A DNA stretch of 10,364 nt from Choanephora cucurbitarum (taxonomy: Eukaryota > Mucoromycota > Mucoromycetes > Mucorales > Choanephoraceae): positions 1 to 10,364 of the forward strand of contig JAIWNI010000343.1 in the NCBI GenBank assembly GCA_025331435.1, given 5' to 3'. A program made the position numbers and the translations under genes. Positions 1-8,588 of the stretch are shown here, in pieces. The notes beneath the pieces were generated by a model. The model saw only the letters and a program-made list of their open reading frames with translations, did not search any database and had not been told where the DNA came from. Position 1 is the stretch's first letter. Each line of letters starts with the position of its first letter.

Positions 1-6
1 GTATGG

Positions 7-16
7 CCATATATGG
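7..16. promoter_or_regulatory. CArG-box-like palindrome
   Basis: CCATATATGG fits the CC(A/T)6GG consensus bound by MADS-box factors of the SRF/Mcm1 type. It overlaps a second palindrome, TATGGCCATA (2-11). Chance occurrence in AT-rich DNA is quite possible, and no promoter is visible next to it. Confidence 0.15.
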
Positions 17-466
17 AAATCACATATAAAAAAATAAAATAATAGAGAAACGTTAAAAGTAGAAAGTAATATAATTCAACAAACAACACAACTTATAGTG
101 TCTCTTTTAGTATCCATTATATCAAGAAAAGCAAAAGAACCAAGTAATATTGTACTCAATAACATCATTCTAAAAGTTTACTGTTTACCAGAAGATGCTT
201 TATTGATAAAAAGGAAGCAATAAAATGTATCGGTATACGAGAAAGATTGGAGTGAAATGGTTTTAGAGGAATGAGAAAGGTCAACTTATCAGCAGTGCCC
301 TTTTTTTGAAAAAACCTAAAGAATCGTTTACCAGATGACTTTTTTAAACTAAAAACAAGAAATAACAACTCATCTCAACGACTACAGAGTTAGAAGTTAG
401 TACAGAGTACAAGTTATTTATTCCTGAGTATACTTGCAATAAAAAAAAGTCGGGTATCTTGCACTG

Positions 467-493
467 ACTACAAATGGCGAAGTTGGTTGTAGT
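467..493. repeat. Short inverted repeat, 7-bp arms
   Basis: Arms ACTACAA (467-473) and TTGTAGT (487-493) flank a 13-nt loop. CACT precedes the left arm and GTG overlaps the end of the right arm, which recalls CACTA-type transposon termini. No matching partner was found near the other end of the transposase gene, so this is only a possible decayed end or a chance hairpin. Confidence 0.25.
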
Positions 494-926
494 GATTAAG
501 TGTTGTTTTTCAAAAAGTAAGCAAAAAAAAAGTTTTTACTAAGCCTTTTCAAAAAGTGCGGATTCAGAAAATGGAAATGCACCAAGGTCGAACGCATTAG
601 GAAATAACTTGCTCAAATGAGTTGAATGCAACACAAAGTTCTTTTTTTGAAAAAAAGTAAAAATAGTTATACACTCAAGTAAATGCGATCTGAAAGTTAT
701 TGACCAATAAAAAATTTTGAAGTACAAATAAGTAAAAAAAGAGTTGCCTTTTTTTGTGTACCTCTTCAAAGGCATCCAGGAACGAATGGGAAAGCTCAAC
801 TTAAGAATAATCCCAGTGAATAATTGCTTTATCTTGACAAGAGTCTATCTGATTCGTCTCAATGAACTTGACAAATGAAATACGCTTAAACATCCTCTTG
901 TATTATTAATAGAAAAGAAGCAAACA

Positions 927-934
927 TATAAAAG
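927..934 (+). promoter_or_regulatory. TATA box of the CACTA-like transposase gene
   Basis: TATAAAAG lies 74 nt before the ATG at 1001 and only 20 nt before the in-frame ATG at 947. The spacing favours 1001 as the real start. It matches the 70-nt TATA-to-ATG distance of the minus-strand gene at 5786. Confidence 0.45.
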
Positions 935-1000
935 ACTAATAAATTTATGCAAGTTACTTTGTCATCCTATCTCTTTTTTATTATCAAATATATTCTTATC

Positions 1001-3412
1001 ATGCCATCTAACCAAAAGCGCGCTTTTTACTGTCACTGCGACGAATGCAAGAACAAGACTGAACGTCCTTTTGTCTCCTTTTCAGTCTGCAGATATCATA
1101 AAAGGGCCAAGTTGTTTAGCGGCTCTACATACAAAAACTGGAAGGACACCTATGGTAAATATAACTATACCTATCGTATCTTCATCTCACTAACCTATTA
1201 TGATCTCGTCAACAGAAGGTAGAATCGCTATCAACGATGAACCTATATTCATCCCTGGCGTTGACACTGTCAATGATGGTAAGTCTTTCAAATAACTACC
1301 TCTGAATGATCAGTCACTAACCCGTGCAAGTTATAGATCCTAATAACGAAGTAGGTACTGTAGGCATTCAAGGTGCAATTGATAGCTACGATGTTGAAGA
1401 CTTTGGTGGTTGCGATGATATTCATGATAGTGTCTCTATTAGTGAATCGATTGAACCTGTTGTCGATGATGATGTTGTTAATCTCACCAGAGAAATCTTT
1501 GTCGACAAAGCACCTTCATCAGTTTCTGCTAGCCTTCCTGATTGTAAGTATAAGATAAACAGTTAGTCAGAAGTATCTATTGCTAATACAGATCTTTGTT
1601 CACTGAGCTAGTAAAATTCCTTGTTCTAAGTCTGCTCAGATTATGTCAATGATGATGACAAGCATCAACAACAGCAACATAACTGATTCGCAAACTGAAG
1701 CTTTTATGGAATGCTTCAATCATCTTCTCGCCTTGGGCAATGACTCTTTCCGTTTCCCAAAGTCTGTTTCAACGTTTAAGCGTAGAAGTAATTTGGATGC
1801 ACTTTGCAATGACGGTATCAAGTACTTTGCTGTCTGTACAAAATGTCAAAAGCTGTTTCCATCAAAAGAATTACCAACAGAAGATGAATTCACTTGCAAC
1901 CAGCCTCTGTCCAATGCATGCTATATACCAACCAAGTCAGGCAAGTTTTGCGATGGTGTTGTGTACAAGATGTCTGAAGGGTCAAAGCCAAAACCTGTTC
2001 CGGAAAAGGAGTATCCTTACTGCTCAGTTATTGCTACATTAAAAAAGTTCTTTCTTCGTCGTGAATTTGCAAACAAGGTCACCGAATGGAAGTCAAGACA
2101 TGTTGTAGAAGGTTTTCTTCTTGACTTGTATGATGCCACCAACTTTCCCGAGTTCAAATCATCGCCTACCGACAACACTCCTTTCGTTTCGCAGTCGGAT
2201 TACAACCTTCTGTTAACTTTGAACATTGATTGGTTTAGTCCTTTCAACAATAATCATAGTGTTGGATGTATATATCTTACCATTCAAAATTTATCTAAGT
2301 CAGGTGGACGAGATGAAAAGGAAAATATGATTCTTGTTGGTGTGATTCCTGGACCTAGTGAACCTCCTACCACGGCCATTAATCATTACTTGGAACCATT
2401 GGTTGACGACCTGTTGTTGCTCTTGGAAGGAGTTGAGATGAAGATAATCTTCGGTGATGGATCTGTCAAAGTCGAAAAGGTCAAAGCATGCTTGGGTACT
2501 GTCAGTTCTGACTTACCTGCTACTAAGAAATTGGCCGGCAGCAAGTCCTTTAACAGTAGTTACGGTTGTCACCTCTGTAAAACTCTTTTCCCTCGTATTG
2601 ACTGTCCAGGAAACAAAAGAGATTATTGCCAATGGGACTGTGACAATTGGGTCAAGAGAACAACCGAAGAGACCAGAGCTGACTCTGAGGCATGGTTGAA
2701 GGCTAAAACAGCTAAGGAGAGGGAACGTCTTGAGAATCAAAATGGTGTACGTTACTCTGTTCTTTTTCGATTACCTTATTTTACGTACGACCTCATTGCA
2801 ATTGAACCCATGCATGCTCTGTATCTTGGTGTTTCCAAAACCGTCTTGCGTAAAATAGTCCCAATAAATGGATTTAAAACAATTCAAGAGCACATGCAAC
2901 AGTACTTGGATTTCAATCCGTATGCTCCTGGGGGCCCAATGGCCAAAAATCTTACCAAGGATGATCTGGGCTACATCAAGGCTGTCGAACTATAGGATTT
3001 CATGACCACCATGGCACCAAACCTTCTTCGCCCTCTTTTAGATAAAGACACATACAACGAAGTAATGCTCCTGATCAAGGCCTTAAGACTACTAGACGGA
3101 CATGCAGTCAAAGTCAGCGATATAGATAAAGTGCATCAAGATCTTCTTACCTTTGCAAAATCTTATCAAGCTCGATACAAAAACCATTCTGTTCCTCCCA
3201 ATTTTCATTTCATGCTACATCTTCGGGAGTGCATCCGCAGATTTGGTCCTATCTCTTGTTTCTGGGGCTTCAACTTTGAGAGAAACAATCTCTATATAAA
3301 AAATATTAACACAAACCACAAGCAAGGCTTCGAAAAGACATACATGCGCCGAATGCAGTCGATTATTTTTGCTCACGATTCTGAAATCGTTCAACACTAC
3401 ACCAGCTCGTAA
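1001..3412 (+). pseudogene. CACTA (EnSpm/Plavaka-like) transposase, spliced, with in-frame stop
   Basis: This is a DDE transposase of the CACTA superfamily (tnp2 / fungal Plavaka type), which would cut and paste a DNA transposon in the nucleus. Exons are 1001-1154, 1216-1278 and 1337-1543, then about 1608-3412. Introns of 61 and 58 nt have CACTAAC branch sites; the third (donor GTAAGT at 1544) lacks a clean in-frame acceptor. The first exon has a zinc-finger-like group (C11, C13, C16, C30, H33), and exon 3 is acidic. The last exon, counted from ATG 1643, carries VCTKCQKLF near 65, NIDWFSPF (D196), SDLPATKK (D290), HLCK, IEPMHALYLGV (E388) and, beyond the stop, GFNFERNN near 543. The DWF, DLP and EPMH motifs are typical of the family; which acids are catalytic is inferred. 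TAG at 2993-2995 interrupts an otherwise open frame, so the FER motif is lost without readthrough. The coded length would be about 741 residues. The start at 1001 is chosen over 947 from the TATA spacing. Confidence 0.85.
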
Positions 3413-3851
3413 AGCGTTTATCTCTCTCTTTCTGCTCTTCTCGTTAATACTTTTGCTTCGTCTGTTATACTTTTTCTCTCTTATCGCTAGTTGTTCTCTT
3501 TACATTTCAAATTAATAAAATAATATCATAGACATATTTCGTAAATCTATTAATTTTTTTGGTAGGGCTGTTCTCTATGATAGACTTTGCAACTGAATCT
3601 AATGCGGTCATATTCGTCTCGCGTAGTTGTTTGATGCTCCTATACAAGCTGCTCGTTTTCCAAATAGTGTGTTCATTTAACTAGCAACAGGTATATATTT
3701 TGTGGTTAAAAGTGTGAGAAAAGTAAAAGAAAAGGATTGGAAACAAAAAACCGTGTTACTGAAAAAAAAAAGATTTCGTCATCAGAATTATAAGATTCAA
3801 TTAGAGTCGCATCTCTTTTATTTTTCTTTTACTTTTTTATAACTTTTTACA
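3413..3851. other. Spacer between transposase and C-terminal-domain gene
   Basis: This 439-bp stretch has no open coding frame of note. The left part is C/T-rich 3'-UTR-like sequence with an AATAAA. The right part looks like a fungal promoter: TATAAG at 3789-3794, 63 nt before ATG 3852, and a TC-rich tract at 3811-3840 just before the start codon (context ACAATGGA). There is no transposon terminal repeat or other sign of an insertion. Confidence 0.5.
3514..3519 (+). terminator. Poly(A) signal AATAAA after the transposase
   Basis: AATAAA lies 102 nt after the TAA at 3410-3412, following a pyrimidine-rich 3' untranslated stretch (3413-3510). It supports transcript termination before the next gene, so the two flanking + genes are probably separate units. 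Confidence 0.4.
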
Positions 3852-4630
3852 ATGGACAAGCGCACTAGAGAACTCATCAAGAAAATCGCCCGTATGAACC
3901 ACGGTTTTAAGGCCGAGAAGCATGACGAAAACGAAAGTGAAGACACCATGCACGAGAACGTACCTATTTTAATCAACGAACCATTTTCTCTATTGGACTT
4001 GATTAAGCTTTCAGAAATCAACGGTGACTCAAAGGGGTTTGAGCGGCTCTCTGCGAGTGGCTATGTTCATATTCCTTGGGCCAAGAGCGAGACTTTGCGC
4101 TTGAAAGACAATGAGCTTAATGCCTCAAGTTGTATTACGAGAGACAGTACGACACTCAGATTATTGTCAACAACAAGATCAAAAAGTTCAAGAAGATTCA
4201 AGTTTTGGGCTACACATACGAATCTCGTTTAGCAGGAAGACAGTCAGCAATCCACTTTAACGCTTACCGATGCAACGACGTAGATGTGGATGACTTGGAA
4301 GGTGTGGACATGATACATCATGACGAACATTTGCGAGCAGGTGCAATCAGTTTTTTCTTTCAGCATACTGCCGAATTCGAGGAAGACGGAGAGACATTTC
4401 GTCTTAATCACTACTTTGCTTTCGTTGAATGGTACAAAAATCCTCGTACTGGAATAGAAGACCTTCAATCCCACACTGGTGAAACTATGCGTCCTTTCAG
4501 AAAAGAATTTGAAAAGATGGGGTCTTATTCAGTTCTTCCAGTACAGAAACTATATACACCCATTCATATCGAACGTCTTCCTATTCAAGGGATCATAGTT
4601 ACGGCTGACTTTCCAAGACGATACATATAA
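3852..4630 (+). pseudogene. Transposase C-terminal-domain-like protein, frameshifted
   Basis: The first frame (3852 to about 4125) encodes a basic N-terminus MDKRTRELIKKIARMNHGFK, an acidic stretch and a segment ending IPWAKSETLRLKDNELN. The second frame (about 4121-4630) encodes YYERQYDTQ, then ISFFFQHT, NHYFAFVEWYKNP and SVLPVQKLYTPIHIERL. That order (FFxxHT, FAxVxWYK, LPVxxLY) is what I recall at the C-terminal end of mucoralean and agaricomycete CACTA-like transposases, after the FER motif, so this may be the missing tail of the gene upstream. Here it has its own promoter-like region and ATG. Passing between frames needs one base lost (or two gained) at about 4121-4135, and no intron fits there. 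The function of this domain is unknown to me. Downstream it converges with the minus-strand gene, with 44 bp between the stop codons. Confidence 0.6.
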
Positions 4631-4634
4631 TAAA
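4629..4634 (+). terminator. Poly(A) signal overlapping the stop codon
   Basis: The sequence TAATAAA places AATAAA two bases into the TAA stop (4628-4630). The + 3' UTR must run into the 3' UTR or coding end of the convergent gene. Confidence 0.35.
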
Positions 4635-4643
4635 AGCAGTATA

Positions 4644-4649
4644 TTTATT
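4644..4649 (-). terminator. Poly(A) signal of the minus-strand four-exon gene
   Basis: TTTATT on the + strand reads AATAAA on the minus strand, 26 nt beyond the TAG at 4675-4677. The spacing is normal for a fungal 3' UTR. Confidence 0.45.
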
Positions 4650-4674
4650 CACAAAAAAAAGCAGCAAAAGGAAC

Positions 4675-5786
4675 CTAGACATCAGCAAAGTCAACACCCC
4701 AAGCAGGTAGTTTTTGCAAGTCTTGCATGTTGACCTTTGGGCGATGATGGTAAGTTCTATCGCTTACTCGGGGAGCTTCATAGCGTGGATTCAAGAGCTT
4801 GTTGTTTTGATGTCTGATTTCATCTAATTGATCAAAAAACTGCTCACACTATCAAAGGATTTCATGTCAGTTATATTTGGAATAATATGGAAAAATGAAT
4901 GACAATACTTACTTCTACACTTCTATAAATAGGTGCTTTTCTGACAAAAATTGGTTTGTCAAATTCATCAAACCCATCTTCTCGATCCGAGGTCATATCC
5001 GAAATTAGAAGAGCTCGATAGTCTTCATCAGGACGAGAAAGATCCGACAACTTTGACTTTTGGTTTTCGAATATGTCTAATCGTCTAGCCAAGATCTAGA
5101 TTAAAGAAGGTAAGTTTAAGGGTATTTTATATTGCATTGACTAAAGGTATTACATGGTTTTTACGAGTGGCATATTGATTCTTCAATGTTGCAGCCGTCT
5201 GTTCTTCTTCTGTCAAATGCTGCTTGCCTTCTTTGACTTTCAATCCCTTAAAGCGTTGGACAAGCTTGTTCTTGACGAAGGCTTCCATGTCTTCACGAAG
5301 CCAAACATGATTGCGAATGAGAATCAAAACTTCGGTGTCCACAAAGAAATCATCGATGATTGCTTTCACCTTCTTGCTGTTATTGACTCCACGAACCAGA
5401 GTCTCACCAAGATTCCACCCATCTACACCCACATGTCTCTTTTCAATTCGGTTCACGATTTGCTATTGTTGGAGAAATTAGAAATTACCATCGGCAACAA
5501 GATGTACTTTACTTACTCTCAAAGACTCCAACTCAGTCTTAGAACCAGGAAAGCTGAACAACTTGTTGTTTTCTCGCTGTCTTTTCAACTTGGCATCAAG
5601 CTCTTCATTCTTTCTTTTAAGAGCTACAATTTCAGCTCTATCCTCCTCTCGTTCTCTTGTCAATCGAGTAACTGCTGTCTCCAAGTCGGTGAATCTGCGA
5701 TCGGATACAGAACTACGTGCGGTAGGGATACGAGTGGCAGTTTGGACAGTGGGGATACCGTTGGTGGAAGAAGAGTTGTAGGACAT
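4675..5786 (-). CDS. Intact four-exon gene, coiled-coil protein of unknown function
   Basis: I do not recognise a named family. Exons are 5786-5517, 5462-5154, 5095-4913 and 4848-4675, all in phase 0. They give 311 residues without a stop. The introns (54, 58 and 64 nt) have donors GTAAGT, GTAATA and GTAAGT and acceptors ATAG, CTAG and ATAG; the first and third contain CTAAT- or TAACT-type branch sites. Residues 1-30 are Ser/Thr-rich and disordered. Residues 32-74 form a charged coiled coil. Residues 95-200 are helical and basic (KNKLVQRFKGLKVKEGK, NQYATRKNH), possibly binding nucleic acid. Around 220-240 lies an acidic patch (LISDMTSDREDGFDEF), followed by APIYRSVEV. The C-terminus is LPAWGVDFADV. 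From memory, acidic S/D patches followed by an (W/Y)RS motif occur in uncharacterised Mucorales proteins, which I cannot verify. It converges with the transposase-tail gene, so it may be a passenger of the same transposon or a host gene. The ATG at 5786 lies 70 nt after a TATA box. Confidence 0.8.
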
Positions 5787-5848
5787 TTTTAAGCTATCTA
5801 TATGGAAGTAGTAGTAAAGAGATCAATCGATCAAAACTTGACAGCATG

Positions 5849-5856
5849 TATTTATA
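5849..5856 (-). promoter_or_regulatory. TATA box of the four-exon gene
   Basis: The minus strand reads TATAAATA, 70 nt before the ATG at 5786. The Tc1/mariner-type element begins 17 bp further upstream, so the core promoter remains while any upstream activating sites are pushed about 2.7 kb away. Confidence 0.5.
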
Positions 5857-5875
5857 CGATTTCTCCAAGTAAGTA

Positions 5876-5905
5876 CAGTGCTTCGGATCTTAAACCTGGA
5901 AAATT
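5876..5905 (+). repeat. Left terminal inverted repeat of the Tc1/mariner-type element
   Basis: This repeat is identical over 30 bases to the reverse complement of 8587-8616. Including TA and one more chance-matched base, the identity spans 5873-5905. Similarity fades inward: both ends share CCTTTC and ATC within the next 25 bases. Confidence 0.95.
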
Positions 5906-5951
5906 GCAAAATCCTTTCAAATCTTGAGTCCCAGATTTTATTCGTTCAAAG

Positions 5952-5962
5952 GGAATTGAACC
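5952..5962 (-). promoter_or_regulatory. tRNA-type B-box inside the transposon tail
   Basis: The minus strand reads GGTTCAATTCC, an exact fit to the RNA polymerase III B-box consensus GGTTCRANNCC, in the context GTGGGTTCAATTCCCTT, which resembles a tRNA T-arm. I could not find a matching A-box or a full cloverleaf upstream, so it is at best a tRNA-derived relic. Confidence 0.25.
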
Positions 5963-6076
5963 CACAACCTCCCTAAAAAAATGAGTACAAAACCTTTCAA
6001 ATAGGTAATCTATTGGTTAGTTTTGTAAATCCGAAACTAATTTTGATATCCGTTTGAAGTTGTTTCGATACTAAAT

Positions 6077-6082
6077 TTTATT
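6077..6082 (-). terminator. Poly(A) signal overlapping the transposase stop codon
   Basis: The minus strand reads CAATAAAAT, so AATAAA contains the TAA stop (6080-6078). About 170 bp of element remains for the 3' UTR before the end of the TIR. Confidence 0.35.
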
Positions 6083-8202
6083 GTTCATTTTCAAGTGAGA
6101 TTTCGGCAGAAGAAAGAGTGAATTTTCTGTGGGACAAGTATGTTTTTGTAACAAACTTCTTGACTTGACCCACCACTTCACGGCCATCATCGCACTTACT
6201 ATATGCTTCAATATAGTCCATACATTTCTGAAAGTACTTTCTGATATGAGCTATGTTTGAAGCTTTATCAAGGTAAACATCAAGGTTGCTTTCAAGCGAT
6301 TTGAATGTATAGTCACAATGCAAACGTGCTTGTCTTTTTGCATATGACCAATAGAGCTCAATCCAATTACATTCGCAGTGATATTTTGGGTAGAGCTCAA
6401 AAATATGGCCGCTATCCTCTATGACTTCTTGCAACGCAGACTTTTGATTAACAAAGTCAGGTCGACTTTCAAGAAAGTGACGAGCACAACAAACAGACTT
6501 CTTGCCGGGCTGTAGTTCTCCACAATCAAGCTTCCAAGACTTGCCTTCCAAATCGCATCCTAGCCACTGGTTTCGTTCTTCCAAAATTCTCTTGATACCC
6601 TTGAAATATCGCACTGTCTTTTCCTTGGCTTTACCTTTTCTATCCACAGTCTGTATCTTCTTGAGATAGAAAAAGGTTTGCTTCAAAACTTCTCCGTCAC
6701 TGAGAGTGACAGTGGTGTCACGAAAATTGGTCTTGCTGTCCTCTGGCCAAGGCTTCTCATTCATGGTCATGCGCTTTGCGACCAAAGCATCATCGGCAAA
6801 TGCAGCATGATTGGAGCTGTTATCCAACAAGAATACTCCAACACAGTCAGGATGCAATGACTCAAAAAGAGGAATTGCATCCGTAACCAGGCTGTTCAAC
6901 CATATGCTTAGAGGTCCACCACCCCTCTCTGCTATCACCAGCCTTAAAGACCTTTCTGGATGTCCAGCCCTTTATCTTCATTGTTCCGTGGCAAGGACAC
7001 TGGAACTCAGAAACCATCAAGGACAATCCCATTGACTTCTTTCTAATGTGGTTTTCACCTTCCAGAAGCCAAAGGTCGTCCTTACCATCATTAGCATAGA
7101 AGGTGCTTTCATCATGGGTGACGAAAACAACCTTCTTTTCGCCATTTTTCAGAGCTGGCTCCAGAATTGTCTCTTGCTGATCACCTTCATAAAACTCTGA
7201 TCGCTGCATGTATTCCAACATTCTTGCTGACCAGGCCTTGCGGTATTCCACAACATCCGCTCTTTCATGGCCGTCGAAGTAGATGTTCTTCTTATTTTTT
7301 CTGTATGAATAGCCCCATTCATACAGATACTTTGCAACAGTATCAATGTGTACCTCTTGGCCTGAAGAGACACCAAGAACAGCAGGAATAACCTCTTCTT
7401 CTATCATTTTTTTGATACTGTTAAGACAGCGCAATTCGGGCTTCATTTGCCTAATTTTTTCCAAAGTAGCAAGCTTTACATCCGAGTCACTCAAGAAGGA
7501 TTGTCTTTTGATATGCTTTCCTTGCTGATGCTCAGAAATCAATCCTTCCTCAATAAACTGAGTAGCCCATTGGATGATGGTTGCTGACCGATATTTCTCG
7601 TTGTTATCGGGCCAGTAGTACTTTGCAGCTTCCTTTGCACTATTGCCCTTATTCATTCCTTGAAGTCTCTTGGAGAAATAAAGCTTCACAGAGAGATATC
7701 TACAGAAATCGTATCTGTAAAGAGAACTTCCTTCCAAAGCTTTGTTCATAATTGGTCGAATGTACTGATCAAGATTTTGAGCACATTCCTTAATCTTTAA
7801 AAGTTCTACTTTGGTGTGACTTAAGATAACAAAGCTTTCAGGTTCAGATTTTTTGGTGACAGTAATACCGAAGCTTGTTAGTTTTTGCTTTGAATCTACT
7901 GATTCAGCTTCTTTTCTTCTTCTCCATTTTGTCACATCCGAGTTGCGTTGATAAAGGCCTTTTCTCTTTTGACCTGTTTGACTTGCATCTTTTCCGAGAA
8001 CGTCGTTAATTGACTTTTGATCTTCAATGCGTGCTTCGCTTTGTTCAGATAATTGCATTAAAGCATCCATGTTCAAAGCGTTCATGTCCCAATCTTCGCG
8101 TTCGTGGGCAGTGCTTTCGTGAGTGCTGTCACAAAGGAAGCCTCCTTGATCAGCTCTCTTCTTGCTTTTAGCAGCTTTCTTACGATTACTTAATGCAGGC
8201 AT
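6078..8202 (-). pseudogene. Large DDE transposase (Tc1/mariner-like fungal family), one frameshift
   Basis: The protein would catalyse excision and reinsertion of the flanking element at TA sites. It starts MPALSNRKKAAKSKKRADQG at ATG 8202; an ATG at 8283 is in frame but adds a segment unlike the family. The N-terminus is basic. Helix-turn-helix-like sequence (IIQWATQFIEEGLISEHQQG) lies near residues 205-225 and a second DNA-binding-like part, VAKYLYEWGYSYRK, near 295. The catalytic core has VTHDESTFYAND (D364), VFLLDNSSNH (D460) and HCECNWIELYWSYAK (E615), with 95 and 154 residues between the acids. The long D-E insert holds CCARHFLESRPDFVN. The same motif set occurs in a DDE family I recall as abundant in Agaricomycetes. 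Near 6887-6894 the frame must shift by one extra base: the upstream frame ends after SKHMVEQ and the other resumes DAIPLFESLHP. The total is about 707 residues and no introns are seen. Confidence 0.9.
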
Positions 8203-8550
8203 TTTGAGGATATAACAGTGAAAAGGGGCTGTCAAATGTGAAGGTAAACAATGGAATACAATAGACTTTTCAATACGACCCAAGCGATACTATTGGGCGA
8301 TTACTGTTACACATTGTTATGCATTAAAATCCCGTTTCAAAGTCCTTTAAGGGCTTTGGTTTTGCCTGAATACCCCTATTTCAAATGTATGGCCTCCCCC
8401 GCTAACTACAGCTTAAATTTTGAAAAACCGCTCAACTTTGAAAGTCTTCAGAGAAAAATATTCTTATGTCAAAGAAAAAACTGTGCCATAACTTTTGTTT
8501 AGAAAGGTATTAAGAATGAATGTTATGGATTATTATTTGAATTCACTCAT

Positions 8551-8588
8551 TTTTGGCCTCTCTGAAAGATGTCAAAGAAAGGCCAAAA
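8551..8588. repeat. Subterminal hairpin next to the right TIR
   Basis: TTTTGGCCT (8551-8559) pairs with AGGCCAAAA (8580-8588). After one mismatch three more pairs follow (8561-8563 with 8576-8578), leaving a 12-nt loop. It overlaps the last two bases of the TIR and has no counterpart at the left end. Confidence 0.6.

Larger units (their letters stand above)
1..946. other. AT-rich leader region without a convincing gene
   Basis: I see no coding gene here. The open frames present (for example on the minus strand at 165-368 and 539-799) are rich in F, K, S and L because they run through T/A tracts, and they show no recognisable motif or splice structure. The stretch holds a CArG-like palindrome at 7-16, a short inverted repeat at 467-493, a 12-bp direct repeat TTTTCAAAAAGT (507-518 and 546-557), two copies of the tract TTTTTTGAAAAAA near 302 and 643, and the TATA box of the transposase gene at its right edge. 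Confidence 0.6.

Noticed and set aside
165..799. Minus-strand frames at 165-368 and 539-799
   Set aside because: They are low-complexity F/K/S/L products of T/A tracts; the shared FFQKK comes from the tract TTTTTTGAAAAAA. No splice or promoter context supports them.
947..1000. Upstream in-frame ATG at 947 as the transposase start
   Set aside because: It is only 20 nt from the TATA box and adds a hydrophobic stretch before the MPSNQKRAFYCHC start typical of these proteins.
2920..2995. An intron (GTATGC at 2920 to CTATAG at 2995) that would remove the in-frame TAG
   Set aside because: It is 76 nt long, breaks the frame and gives a TGA within a few codons. It would also remove family-like coding sequence (GGPMAKNLTKDDLGY).
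5154..5792. 212-codon + strand open frame
   Set aside because: It lies antisense to exons 1 and 2 of the minus-strand gene, whose splice sites, phases, TATA box and protein composition are coherent. The + product shows only hydrophobic noise.
8251..8502. 83-codon + strand frame inside the transposon leader
   Set aside because: It has no recognisable motif, sits opposite the 5' leader of the transposase gene and shows no promoter.
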